DNA of 64,000 nucleotides, from NCBI GenBank assembly GCA_036873135.1, contig JAPTYO010000011.1, forward strand, positions 16,378,747 to 16,442,746, written 5' to 3'. Below the pieces are notes generated by a model. It worked only from the letters and a program-made list of their open reading frames with translations, was not told the origin of the DNA and ran no database searches. Source of the stretch: Clarkia xantiana subsp. parviflora (lineage: Eukaryota; Streptophyta; Magnoliopsida; Myrtales; Onagraceae). This document shows, piece after piece, positions 32,392 to 44,170 of the stretch. The position numbers were made by a program, and so were the translations under genes. The number at the start of each line of letters is the position of its first letter. The stretch's first letter is position 1.

Positions 32392-33775
32392 GCATAATCA
32401 GGGAGACAATAACATTTTGAGAAAAAATTGCATACATCAGATATCTATTAACATGGAATACGACTAATAATGATTCCTCAGCCATCTAAACCAACCGACC
32501 GCCAGTAAACCGAGGGAATGGGTTCGTGAAAGAGTTCACATTACCGTCGTCTTCAATCCAATAGACCAGTCTCTTAAAACGGTTTTATTCGCAAATTACC
32601 GGAACGGGAATTTTAAAATAATCATACTCGATCTTGGCTTTCCCAAGGCCCTTTTGTATTTGAAAAATATTCCGATGAACTTACTCATGCATATACAATT
32701 CTACTTCACAAGTAAATCATCATAGCGAGCCAAATTCATCATCCAAACCACACATCATGCACACGCGTCATGCGTCTAATGTCCTAAGGAACTCATGCTA
32801 GCATATACATAATTCTACTTTCTAAGTAAACTATCACATGCAGCTACATCCTCAACATTCAAGCATACGTGTCATACATGGAACTTCCACATCAAACATG
32901 CATATTTGGCGACTGGCTTTTGTTTTTAAATATTTTTAAAATATTAGGGCTGACTTGCAATTCATGCTAATAATCAATCATGTGTGTTTCTAGACATGAA
33001 TCCTAGGCAATCGCAACCATTACAACATGTGTGTCCTAGTGCGCAAACCATATATTTAATCAGGGCTCTGACCCCAACATTCAGCTAGCTTGACATAGTC
33101 ATGACAACATTTCTAATAAATATATGTGACGAAAAGTAAAAAATTACAATTCAGCCCTCTAATTACTCCAGTCCCTAAATGATGCATTTCCGAGATCCAT
33201 CCCCATAATCGAAACTAGGCATTAAGCTTTAATTAAAACGTGAAAATTTTAAACCTTCGAGCACTGTGTAGAATATTTAAAGTTAGAAAATATTTGGATT
33301 TTAAAACTTGACCATCCCATTTTATTAATTGACTTGAATTCGATTTTGAAAAATATGATTCGGTTCAGTCAATTTTGGTTCAATCCGGTTCGTTTCGGTT
33401 CCATAAATCCGGTTCGGGTTCAGGTCTATTTTATTTAAAATCTAGTTAGGTCCGAACCGGTTCAATAAAATAGGATTTTGGTTCGGTTCTACACTCAAAA
33501 CCAGTTCGGTTAGATCCACTTAGTTACCACTGTTCGACCCGACCCGACTTGGTCGAACCGATTAAGAAAACCTGGTTTGGTTTAATCCGCTCCGGTTTTA
33601 CAAATTGGACCGGCCCACAAAACCTATAGAATTCGGCCGAAATAAATCTTGTGGGCTAAGTAGGGTTTTAAAGTCCACTAAAAACTTAACTTAGCCACCA
33701 AGAAATATTAACTATGTAAAACAATTTCCAATATTGCATATATATATATATATATATATTAAATTTAGGCCACAT

Positions 33776-33817
<42 letters not shown>

Positions 33818-33874
33818 TAATATTCTATCTATAAGATGTAAATAAATCAACAATATATACATATTTCGGTCATA

Positions 33875-33926
<52 letters not shown>

Positions 33927-34481
33927 TGTCAATATCTTTAATAGGGAAACAAATATAATGACAATATAATTTCTTAATCTTTTAGGTAACTAAATCTATC
34001 AATAATATCTTTATCCCTATAAATTAGCTAGATATATTGATAGTTATATATGTTTCTATATATTATGCGAATCTATCCTTATATTTCCAGTTATAGATAT
34101 ATTGTTACCTTTAATAAAAATTAAAATATGGCAAACAATATTAATATAAATTTCGGCCGAAATATGTTAACTTGGGGCCTAAGAAATTAAAAAAATTTAC
34201 CTTGAAAATTTCCTTAGGGTTCGGCCGAAACATGTATTGGAAATAAGTGGTCAGATTTCAAGATCAAATTTTACTAAGATCTACAATCCAATGTTTGATT
34301 TTGATAAAAGTCACGTTTTTCTTAAAATTCATGAACATCAAATTTTAATTAGAACATCATGAAAATTTCGGCACTATCAATTATAAAAATTCGAAATTTT
34401 AAATTTTCAACATTTAAAATTTCGGCCAACGTGTTTAAAATCAAGAACATCAATTTATCAAAAGCATGAACTCCTAAAACA
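32392..34481 (-). other. C2 5' leader (untranslated)
   Basis: AT-rich, no coding. Three TA microsatellites (about 33740-33760, 33778-33812 and 33879-33920) and a run of CGGTTCGGTT-type words (33355-33610). It is the inverse counterpart of 27665-28671. Confidence 0.7.
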
Positions 34482-34495
34482 GACTCTGATACCAC
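34482..34495 (-). other. C2 primer-binding site
   Basis: The minus strand reads GTGGTATCAGAGTC next to the 5' LTR, matching the initiator tRNA-Met 3' end except near its end. Confidence 0.85.
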
Positions 34496-35095
34496 TGTTG
34501 GATTACGGTGCTAAGTACTACGGAAACATAAACATGGTACATGCTGGTAATCACTATTACGCAACGGAAGATGCGCACATACCTTAATCGCTTTCCGTAG
34601 TCCCAAGATCTTGCTGAGGGAGTTCTCGATCCACCAGATGGAACCCGTAGAGTTTCTTGTTAAGGAAGCCCTACGTGGTATAGTCTCCACGGCAAAGCCT
34701 CCGATTGATTCTTGGCATGGATAGATCTCCGGAATGTTTGCTCAAAGCAAATTGGCACACCCTTGGTGTTAGTATAGGTTCGGTCGATTAGGGAGGAGGG
34801 TTTTTCTCTCAAATCACTACAAATGAGGAATTGTGAATTACCTTTATAAAAATCCATAACACTCCCTATTTATAGGAGGAGCAAAGTGGACAAAAGTCCA
34901 CTTTGCCCACTCCCATAATTTCAGCCGGCCTAGTGTATAAGGGAAGCCCAATTTTGGGCATGTCATGTCAATTGATATTTGGGTCAAGCCCAATTTCCTT
35001 AATGTGACATTTACCCAATTGTCTTAGGTAACATATATATATTAATGAGCTTTCATTTACGGCGCCCAATCACCATATGCTAACAATAAGATCAA
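34496..35095 (-). mobile_element. C2 5' LTR
   Basis: Same ends and length (600 bp) as the 3' LTR, with scattered substitutions and small indels. The TATA box (minus CCTATAAATAGGG) is at about 34866-34878. Confidence 0.9.
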
Positions 35096-35100
35096 TTGAA

Positions 35101-35239
35101 TATACAACTTAAATGACCCCCTATATTTCTTTGTGTCGTTCCTCCTTTCTCTCTCGTTTTCAATCGCGACTCTTCAGTTCTCCGGTGACTTCTCCGCCGC
35201 GCTCCGTCGTGCACTAAAATCTTGCCGGTTTTCACAAAA
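35101..35239 (+). mobile_element. Probable right fragment of the C1 3' LTR
   Basis: Sequence resuming after C2 and one copy of ATAAG. It holds a pyrimidine-rich stretch with TTCTCCGGTGACTTCTCC, as at many Copia LTR ends. A possible end is TTTTCACA at about 35232. The boundary is a guess, since no second C1 LTR is available for comparison. Confidence 0.4.
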
Positions 35240-35860
35240 CTGACTTCTCTACTCTATATAGTCGACGACGACTACGGAGCTAAGTCATAATACTGACTCA
35301 TCGACTTCCGATAGTCAGCATCTACCAAGGAGTTCGGTCATAAAACTGACTCCTCTACTCTATATAGTCGACGACGACCAAGGAGCTTAGTCATAATATT
35401 ACTCCTCGACTTCCGATAGTCACCATCTACAAAGGAGTCCGGTCATAAAATCGAATCCTCGACTCTAGATAGTCGACGTAGAACAAGGAGCTCAATCATA
35501 ATACTAACTCCTTAACTTTCGATAGTTGCCATCAACAAAGGAGTCCAGTCATAAAACCTACTCATCGACTCTATATAGTCGACGACGACTAAGGAGCTCA
35601 GTCATAATACTGACTCCTCAACTTCTGATAGTCGTCATCTACAAAGGATTTCAGTCATAAAATTGATTCCTCGACTCTATATAGTCGACGACGACCAAGG
35701 AGCTCAGTCATAATACTGACTCCTCGACTTCCAATAGTCGCCCTCTACAAAGGAGCTCGGTCATAAAACCGACTCCTCGACTCTATGTAGTCGGCGAAGA
35801 TCAAGGAGCTCAGCCATAATATTGACTTCCCGACTTCTTGTAGTCGCTATCCATAAGAAG
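35240..35860. repeat. 106-bp tandem repeat
   Basis: About six units with start words GGAGTCCGGTCATAAAA at 35329, 35434, 35540, 35646 and 35752 (spacing 105-106). Each contains two mirrored half-units (ACTCCTCGACT..TAGTCGACGACGAC and TAATACTGACTCC..GATAGTCGCCATC). Confidence 0.9.
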
Positions 35861-36850
35861 AATAATGCAGTAGAATTTTCCTCCTGCCATAAAAGGTAAC
35901 TCGACACAATCTCTTTTCCTTATCAAGATAAGGTCAACGACTTGTGTCTCGGGATCAAGTGTTAAGTTACAATTCAAGATGATATAAGATCTGCAAAATT
36001 ATTAGTCAGGATCATCAAATTTGAGACCCCAAAATATGTGTCGACGACTACTTATGTCCTGAATGATGAAGTAAAGAGAAATAGTCTACACGTGCCTTTT
36101 GGAGATGTCGACAACACCAGTGACATTGGAAGAATGGCGACAAGCCTCGTCAAAGGCTCCCTTCCTTAAGGCTTGAGTCGAGTCGGCAGCCAAACCGTAT
36201 TAGAAAACCCTTCCTCTTAAGGAATAAGATCCACGTGGTGACCTTCTCACCGCCATTCCCCCTGAAGAAACCTCTTTTCTAAGGTAAAGATGATTTGTCG
36301 ACCTACTTGTCACCTACTTGAGAAACCTTCATCCCTAAGAAAAGATTACCTGGCGACCTACTTGTCACTTGCTGATTCACCACCGTCTCCCTAATCCAAT
36401 CAAAAAGGCGGCCGCCTCCAATGAAAAACCAATCAGAATGAAGCCACCGCCACCTAAAAGTAGGCAAAAGCTTCCCCTATAAATACCCTTGAGTATTCTC
36501 ATTATGGATATACTTTATATAGTATTACTCTCATATTCCATTACTGACTTAAGCATCAGAGTGGAATCAGGGGGCAAATCCCCACCCCTTTTCAGGTTAA
36601 CGCCACTAAGACTACACAAAGGAAACTAAGTACCCCCCCGAGGTCAAGATAGATACCTAAGAGAGCAAAGTAATGCGACATCCTGAAGTACATTCCCGAA
36701 AGCTAGGGCCACAGAAACTTGATCCCAAGAGGTCTGAAGATCTGGTTATTTCTTGATCTTCAAGTTCCTTCGCTCTCAGGAGTCTTCAATAAGATTGTTT
36801 CGCGGCTCTCCGGTCGGGGACCTTCAATCTCGCACTTTGCGGAAATAAAT
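35240..36850 (+). mobile_element. Plus-oriented Tat-like LTR remnant
   Basis: A TATA box (CCTATAAATACCC, 36477-36489) is followed by GACTTAAGCATCAGAGTGG (36549-36567). That is the same motif, at a similar distance, as in the LTRs of E1-E4 but on the plus strand. The 106-bp repeats would lie in its U3. Neither TG start nor PBS was found, so the remnant is probably a truncated or solo LTR. Confidence 0.55.
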
Positions 36851-36851
36851 G

Positions 36852-36882
<31 letters not shown>

Positions 36883-37787
36883 TAATTGACAAATCTATCT
36901 TTTACTTAAGAAATATATCTACTTCCATTAATTAAGGAGGTTAAGAAATTTAACCTCCAAGTATAGCTAGGTTAGGCTACACCACATATAATGTCCACTA
37001 TTAGTGGACATTAATCATTATAGTTAATGAGCAAGCCCAATGGGGCACTAATCCTTTATTATTTCGGCCTAGCCTCTATAATTAGGATTACTTGCTCTAT
37101 TTAACTTGCGCATCAATTGTGTTAGGTTAAGGGGATACCATTAAGGGCGACCCGAATTCCCCAATTTCCAACAGAGGTATAGGCCTGCCGATTCTGCCAT
37201 GGTTGCTGCTCACTCCCCGTTTAATGTATAGCCATGTTTTAGACATCAAATCGAAGAGTATACCACTAGATTTAGATTTATTTCATGTTCAAATTGAAAT
37301 TAAATTGTGTGTGAATCTTAATAATAATATGAATAATATTGATTAAAATAGTAGATGACAATCGTATACAAGAGAGAGATGATGGAAGCGTGCGACGGAC
37401 AGCGACGACGTATGGTGAGCGGCGGCGGCGGGCAAAGATGTGTTGTGGTACTCGATAATAGGGTAACAAACGTCACCCCATTATTGAGTACTTTTACTGT
37501 GACTATAGGTTTCTGAAAGAAAATACACCTCGATCCCCAATATTTTCGTGTAAGACCCCCATTGTTTTGTATGTAACATTAGGACCCCCATTATTATTTT
37601 ATAAGACCTCTTAATTATTTTATAATACCTCTTTTTTTTCCAACTAATACCTCATTCAATCCATTAGCATTTTACTTGTAAAATATGGTTGTAAATTTTA
37701 TTATTTAGCTTTTTAATAGACTATGAATTATAGTCAATCTAATATAACGTCATACGGAATGACCAATTAATATGAAAAATGAAAATG
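36851..37787. other. Unassigned sequence between LTR remnants and E3
   Basis: Contains a CT/TA microsatellite (36852-36882), a small palindrome TGTCCACTATTAGTGGACA near 36991, and an end-like CAATTTCCAACA at about 37160-37171. A GC-rich patch (37380-37440) has frames that are not recognised. The (ATTATTTTATAA)-type repeats near 37590-37620 are low-complexity. No gene supported. Confidence 0.5.
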
Positions 37788-37792
37788 ATGTA
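37788..37792. repeat. 5-bp target duplication of E3 (left)
   Basis: ATGTA is repeated at 59038-59042. Confidence 0.9.
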
Positions 37793-38737
37793 TGTTGGGA
37801 CCTGACTCGATCGGGTCGTCGGGTCCTGGTGATGTTGTGTAGTGTGTGTCGGGTTATCGGGTCCTTAGAATATTGGGTTGTATCTTCTTCGAGGTGTCAG
37901 AGCTCATGGGTGTCAGACACTCAGGATGTCAGGATGTCCGACAGTCGGAGTGTCGGAGGTTTACCAGCCCTAAAAATGGCTAAGTGTTTGAGAGTCCTTA
38001 TGCATAGTCGTTCGTATGTTGAGACATTGACGTCTCGGCATGTCAGCACGTTATCACTCGCTTTGTCCGTACATGCATGTCTTGCAATGTTAGCTCGTGC
38101 GCGCCTTGTGGTGTATGCGCGTGCGCGCCTTGCGGTGTATGCTCGTGCATGCCTTGCATCGTATGCGCGTGCACGTCTTGCAGTGTGTGCGCGCATTGCT
38201 CCTAACACCTGCACAAGGGGCAGTATTGGCACCACAGGGGGGTGGTGCGCGATGAACCCTCTCCAATGCTTAAGTAAGAGATCATCCTAGAGAGATAAAG
38301 CTAGTGAGAAGTCAGAGTTCCCAAGCCAACTTAAGTTATGGGTTAGCCAAGATTCCTATATATAGGGAACCTTAGAACCAAACCTGGTTTTGAACAGTCC
38401 GACCCCGGTTTAGTAGAAAAACGTGAACCGGGCGTGGATGTGAGTAAAATTGGAAAAGGAAAGAGTCGTGTGTAGTGTATAAATACGGGGATACGCGCGT
38501 CCCGAGGCGACATCCCGAACCTTCGGATTGCGCGGGACAATCCGAAGCTCCGGGTTGTTTGGACAATCCAAAGCTCCGGGTTGTTTGGACAATCCGGACG
38601 GGAAACAGTCCGAGTATGCGCATGTCGCGCGTTCGGACCGTTTTAACCCGTTATAGGCGTTTGTAAACTGTTGGTGGGTTTTACGTATTGACGAGGCCCG
38701 AATGTAAAATGAACCTGAATCGGACGTATATCCATCA
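37793..38737 (-). mobile_element. E3 3' LTR
   Basis: TATA (CTATATATAGG, 38356-38366) and, downstream on the minus strand, the shared ACTTAAGCATTGGAGAGGG (38257-38275). The region 38090-38200 holds GCGTGCGCGCCTTGCGGTGT-type tandem repeats. The polypurine tract (minus GACTCGAGGGTAAA) follows at 38738-38752. Confidence 0.9.
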
Positions 38738-38752
38738 TTTACCCTCGAGTCA

Positions 38753-41239
38753 TGTAATGGCGTGACCCTTGCTTGATTCTATTTTACGATAGGATAGACG
38801 TTCGATTTAGGTTCGGGAGTTACCTCATAGTGGACTTACTGTCCGTTTGCGCGTAGGCCTCAGCATTGTGTTTTCCTTCCTCAACTTGACGAAGGAGACA
38901 GTAACTGCTGACATAGTTAGTACAACGTGTATAACAGATATATATGTAACAATATATTTGTATGTACGTGACATAGACGTAAATGATGAAATGTTTGCAA
39001 ACATGGTGTACGCGCGTATATAAGCAGACGCACGATATGTGATGACATGCAATCAATGATATAAACATAGAAATAAATATGTGATGATATACATAATGTA
39101 TATATTGGCAATGATGTAAACATGGAAGTATGTCATGTATATGCACGCATGTGGGAGCGCGAAAGAGTATACACACATGTGTGTATGCTAGTGTCGATGT
39201 AAACATGGATATGCGTGTCTTTGCGGATGCGTCGCAAGTATGAATACATATGTATGCACTTAAGTATGTGACACTATGAATATAGGTAAGCATGCATAAG
39301 TACATGGCAATTGCATGCAAAGGAGCATAAACATTGAACAAGCATACGTGTAAGTGCTGATATAAGTATTCAGAACATTGAGTGTGTAGTAGAGATATAC
39401 TCCCCGTAGTGATCGCGGGAGCTCGTTGGTTGAAGGTTTTATTCGCCTCACATTGAGTCGATAGTGGTTGGACATTGTTTATCCACTTATGTCACTGAGA
39501 TTTGATTTGTTCGCCGTAAGTTATTCATTGACATTACCTGTGGCCATATAAATGATATATCTATAATTGTTTGAACCATAGGTGCACTGGCCCCTTAGTC
39601 ACGAGGTATTAGGCCTGCGACATGTTGCTTATTGGGAGTCTGGTGATAGACATGTATTCATATCGTATGAGTCGCAGGACAAGGCCCTTGTCGATATGGA
39701 GTTCCCCCGCAGCTGGGATGTTCGTCATGCTATATTTGAGTACTTAGCTCATTCATGTGGAGTTGCCCCAGTGTCGGGATGTTCGCCACGTGGGTGTTTC
39801 AGACGTAGGGTGTTGATCCTTGTGTGACTTTTTACATGGGTTTTTCCGAAGTAAGGTGCATCCGGCGACTGCAACTTAACGTTTCCATGGTAGGGCGTTG
39901 GTCAAAGGTCGACGAGGCGACTTGCCTTGTCGGAGTATAGGTCAGAGGTCGACGAGGCGACGTGCCTTTTGGAGTGTAGGTTAGAGGAGGCGACGTGTCT
40001 TTTGGAGTGTAGGTTAGAGGAGGCGACGTGCCTCTCCACGTTGTTGCGGCTACCAAGTGCTTTCAAAATAGAGTGCTTTCCGCGACCGCTACTTGGTTAT
40101 AGATATGTTGATGCGACACATAGACATGAGAGTTTTTTGGCGATTCGTGGACATAACAGCCACTTAGAGACGCGTGGACACTATAGCCACTTAGTTATAC
40201 GCGAACGCGATAGCCACTTCAGAGATGCGGACATGATAGCCGCTTTGAGACGCGTGGACTCGCTAGCCACTTAGTGATGCGCGGACGTGATAGCCACTTC
40301 TAAGATGCGGACATGATAGCCGCTTTGAGAGGCGTGGACTCGATAGCCACTTGGTGTATCCGTTAGGTGCTTCGTACGTGAGGTGGTAGATCTCGCATTG
40401 ACATGTCGACACGCGTGCGATGTGTTGCGCTTATAGCAGCTTATGCTTAGAATTTGGAAGCGAATCGCTACTCGCTTGTTGATGTGTCAAAGCATGTGCG
40501 CACTGCGCCATGTACGTTGCTATTATACTTAATTTCTGAATGAGAGGTGTTGCTCACCTTCCTAGTGTGTCGACACGCGCGTGTGCTACGCTTAGCGTCT
40601 CCATACTTAGTTTTTGATCGAGAGGTATTGCTCACCCTCCTAGTGTGTCGGCGCGCGTGTGCTACGCTTAGCGTCTCCATACTTAATTTTTGAACGAGAG
40701 GTTTTGCACACCCTCCTAATGTGTCGACGCGCGCGTGTGCTACGCTTAGTATGGTGGCTCTTGCGAACTTCGTAAGCTGGCAATCTTAGAATAATAGTGT
40801 TACACTATGACTTTCTGTAGCGTTTCCCACGGAGTTGTCGTAACATGGTCGACGCGTGTATGGATGGGTGTTTCCTTTCTCGCAATGAGTTGTGGAGGCG
40901 AGAGTATGCGAGTTGTATCGAGTCATTCAGTCTTTGCCCCTTAGTAGAGTTTGCGTACTCCCTTATCTTTTCTTCCATAGTTGTTTGTTGGGTATTAGTG
41001 AAGTGGAGTTCTGAGTTCCGATTTGTGACCACGTCCGATCGCTTTATCAGTTATTGGTGTGATTACCGCTTCTTGTGATATCTTGCATTGTTCCTGTCGA
41101 TTATACTACTGTTCGGCCGAAGGTGAAGCGATCCGACTTCAAGATCTGGCCCTCGAGCGACTCCAAGAGATCGAAGTCTACAAGTGTCGGTGACTTACGA
41201 TGATTTCTTCACGATATAAACGGAAGACAATTGAGGTTG
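38753..41239. repeat. E3 internal non-coding region with short tandem repeats
   Basis: Blocks of direct repeats: GAGGCGACGTGCCTTTTGGA words (39910-40050); units of about 83 bp with GATAGCCACTT and GCGGACATGATAGCCGCTTT (40150-40350); units of about 82 bp with GTCGACACGCGCGTGTGCTACGC (40540-40750). Between them is a CAT/ACATG-rich stretch (38900-39350). No convincing coding frame. The N-terminal domain of the antisense protein, present in E1 and E4, is not found here. Confidence 0.65.
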
Positions 41240-42290
41240 TAGCTCGTTTTTCTATCTTTCCTGCCCCCCGATTGAGGGACCGATCATTGGAGGAGAATCT
41301 GATTCACGTAGGTACATTCCGTTGAACTTGTTGTGCTTTTCCGTGCTTTGGTAGGAGTTACATGACTCGCTGCGCTGGTGCGCAACGACTTAGGAGCGAG
41401 CACCCTTTTGCTGTTGGGGAGCCCCGATTTGCCAAGATGGCCCGCTTGAGTACTCCTAAGGTGGTTGTGCGTGTGCTTCAGCGAATTATCCCTTATGGTG
41501 ATCAGAGAGTTCTTCCTAGTGAGCCTGAGGACGCGCGCGCATATGTTGAGGGCGCTCTGACACGCCTTGCGCCAGTGAGTGGTCATCCTTACTCTTTTAT
41601 AACTTGTATGCATATTTGTATTGTTATTATAACTTATTTGTTGTTGGATGTTGTATTGCGCTATAGGTTGTTGTCGACGTGGTAAACTTGTCTTCCTTTG
41701 TGATTGAACTTACTGAGGAGAAGAAGGCTCTCTAAGAGAAGTGCGACATGGTTTTTCGTGAGCTCGCGAGTGCAAAGGAGAAAGCGCATCTCTTGGACGC
41801 CAAGGTTGTCGATTTGGAGGCGGGTCTCGCAGTTCGCCAGGCTCGAGTTGTTGCACTCGAGTCCAATGTGACTGTCCTTCATAAGAAAGTTGCTGATGAT
41901 GGCGAGGTGCATGCCCTTGCCTTGCAGGCTGTGGAGGAGAGCGCACATACAGAAGGGAAGGCGGCTGCCCTTGCTGAGTACAAGAGTTCGCAATCATTTC
42001 GCGATGATGTTCGGGCAAGTGCCGATGACTTGATGTATAACTTTTCAGAGGACTTTATTGAGAAGGTACACTCCATTGTCCCCGACTTTCCCTTTGATAA
42101 GTTGGGTATATTTGCAGATTTTTCCACTAGTCATGTGGCGGCACTGCGCCTCCGAGATGCGGCTGCTCCTTGCATTGACGTGGTGTTTGATGCTGACGGG
42201 GATGTCAGCGTTGTTGTGGAGTCTACTCAGGACAAGGTTGTGGCGAAGCCATCTGGTATTGTTGATGCCCCTGACATGGCGTTAGGTTGA
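41240..42290 (+). pseudogene. Antisense gene remnant of E3 (C-terminal half)
   Basis: Matches the last three exons of the E1 and E4 antisense genes. A short exon ends near 41307 with a GTAGGT donor, an exon spans 41355-41574, and the last exon runs 41667-42290. The middle exon ends ..YVEGALTRLAP before GTGAGT, the same place as in E1. The last exon encodes a coiled coil (EEKKAL, ASAKEKAHLLDAKVVDLEA), then PDFPFDKLGIF and an acidic tail. An in-frame TAA after KKAL (about 41733) breaks it, and the whole N-terminal domain is missing. The role is unknown, as for the homologues. Confidence 0.72.
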
Positions 42291-42799
42291 TTTTTGGTTA
42301 CTTATTAGACCTTTGTATATAGTTTTACTCCCCGTTTCGGGTTGAGGTTGTGTTTGGGGTGTTGCCCCCTTGAACCCTTTATCCTTATGCTTTGATGTTT
42401 GACGTTGTCATATAGACCTGTCATAGATGTTTTACTAATGCATGATAACTTATTTGTAATCTTTCATACCTTTGTTTTGTCCATATGGTTTTGACTGTAG
42501 AGTAGAGTTGAGACTCGTCCTCTAATTGGATATAGTATCCGTAGTTGTAGTAAGGAGACGTTAGTCCCTGTGCTTGCACGCCCTTCTTGGTTATCCCAAG
42601 GCATGGCGTAATACATAGGTACGAGTTGAGTAGATAAGTAGTATGCTTGCCATATTTCATGGTTAGTAACGCGCAAGGCTTTGCAATGGTACTTGGCATT
42701 TATGAGTAGTAATGCACAAAACCCTTATCCCAGTACTTGGCATTTGTGAGTAGTAATGCGCAAGACCCTTTCATGTACGTAGGCGAGTCATCTCGACGA

Positions 42800-43800
42800 G
42801 GCGAGATTTTAGTTTTTACCGTCCCTTAGTCCACTCTAAGGCGACGTTGTGACAAGACGCTACTTGTTAGTTCGGTGCGTTTTTCCATCCGTTAGTTGGG
42901 AACACCCCGCGTAACTTGTTGCAGGGCGTTCTGCTGGCTAATCCATGTACTTTCCCTACGATGCTAGTACGCCTCAACTTGGTTATTCCAAGGGGCGGAA
43001 CATAGGTCGTGTAATACACCTTGTAGTTTTTACCGTCTTTTGGGCCATTCCAAAGCGACGTTGTTGTCAAGACACGACTTGCTAATTTGGATGTGTTTTG
43101 TTTCCACTACTTGGGAACACCCGTTGTAGTGTTGTTGCAGGACTTTTACTGGCTAATCCATATACTTGCCCTGCGATGCTAGTACGCCTCTACTTGGTTA
43201 TTCCAAGGGGCGGGACAGAGGTCGTGTAATATGCCTTGTAGTTTTTACCGTCTTTTGGTCCATTCCAAAGCGACGTTGTTGTCAAGACACGACTTGCTAA
43301 TTTGGATGTGTTTTGTTTCCACTACTTGGGAACACCCGTTGTAGTGTTGTTGCAGGACTTTTACTGGCTAATCCATATACTTGCCCTGCGATTCTAGTAC
43401 GCCTCTACTTGGTTATTCCAAGGGGCGGGACAGAGTTCGTGTAATACGTCTTGTAGTTTTTACCGTCTTTTGGTCCATTCCAAAGCGACGTTGTTGGCAA
43501 GACTGGACTTTCTAATTTGGATATGTTTTATTTCCACTACTTGGGAACACCCGTAGTAGTGTTGTGGCAAGGTGTTCTGCTGGCTAACCCATGTACTTAC
43601 CTTGCGATTCTACTACACCTCTACTTGGTTATTCCAAGGGACGTGTTACACGACTTGCAGTTTTTTCCGTCTCTTGGTCCATTCCAAGGCGACGTTGTAG
43701 CAAGACACTACTTGCTAAATTGAAGTGTTTTGTTTCCGTTACTTGTTCACGTCCAAGGCAACATTTACAAGACTCGACTTGTAGGTTTGGTGAGTTTTTC
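42800..43800. repeat. 215-bp tandem repeat of E3
   Basis: About 4.5 units whose start word TTTTTACCGTC recurs at 42813, 43027, 43242 and 43457, with a variant at 43661. Each has GACTTGCTAATTTGG, a GGGAACACCCG word and GGTTATTCCAAGGGGCGG. Related single units occur in E1 at 5800-6150. Several short open frames here are by-products. Confidence 0.88.
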
Positions 43801-43889
43801 GATGCATCGCGTATAGCGATGATCTCAGGATACGCTCCTGCCGGCGTAGAAGGTTGTTTAGTAATGAACGCTATTTGTGTTTAGTAGTA

Positions 43890-44170
43890 GGTTCCCATGG
43901 GGTTGCCCTTGTATAGAGGATGTCGCGCCATATTTCATGGGGTTTCCCTCGCATGGAGGATGTCGCGCCATGTATGTGGGGGTGAACGCACGCCCGAGTG
44001 TTTAGTAATCTGTACAGGGTTTCATAGTCTGCAACAAGATGACATGGGGTTTCCCTTGCATGGAGGATGTCGCACCATGTTGTCATGGGGTTGCCCTCGC
44101 ATGGAGGATGTCGCACCATGTAATAGTGTGGGGTTTCCCTCGCATAGAGGATGTCGCACCACGTTGTAGA
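43890..44170. repeat. Short repeat GGGTTTCCCTCGCATGGAGG
   Basis: Five or six copies of a word like ATGGGGTTGCCCTCGCATGG followed by AGGATGTCGCACCATG, spaced about 40-90 bp. It corresponds to E1 near 6205 and 8670. Confidence 0.8.

Larger units (their letters stand above)
25590..35095 (-). mobile_element. C2: rearranged minus-strand Copia element with mirrored interior
   Basis: Outer LTRs of 600 bp (25590-26189 and 34496-35095) lie in the same orientation, with perfect ATAAG duplication. A tRNA-Met-type primer-binding site lies next to the right LTR. From right to left come leader, gag and a decayed pol linker on the minus strand. Unexpectedly there follow C1-like RT sequence on the minus strand (29690-29255), the same RT piece on the plus strand (28672-29250), a plus-strand leader (27651-28671) and a plus-strand LTR (26850-27650). 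The interior is thus a large imperfect palindrome. Integrase and most of pol are missing. Confidence 0.8.

Noticed and set aside
25590..35095. Simple intact Copia element
   Set aside because: LTRs and target duplication fit, but the interior holds inverted LTR, leader and RT pieces and lacks integrase.
37278..37469. 63-codon minus frame as a gene
   Set aside because: Short, over a GC-rich patch, no recognisable family.
38343..38700. Overlapping minus and plus frames in the E3 LTR as genes
   Set aside because: Derived from short repeats in U3/R and differ between the two LTRs.
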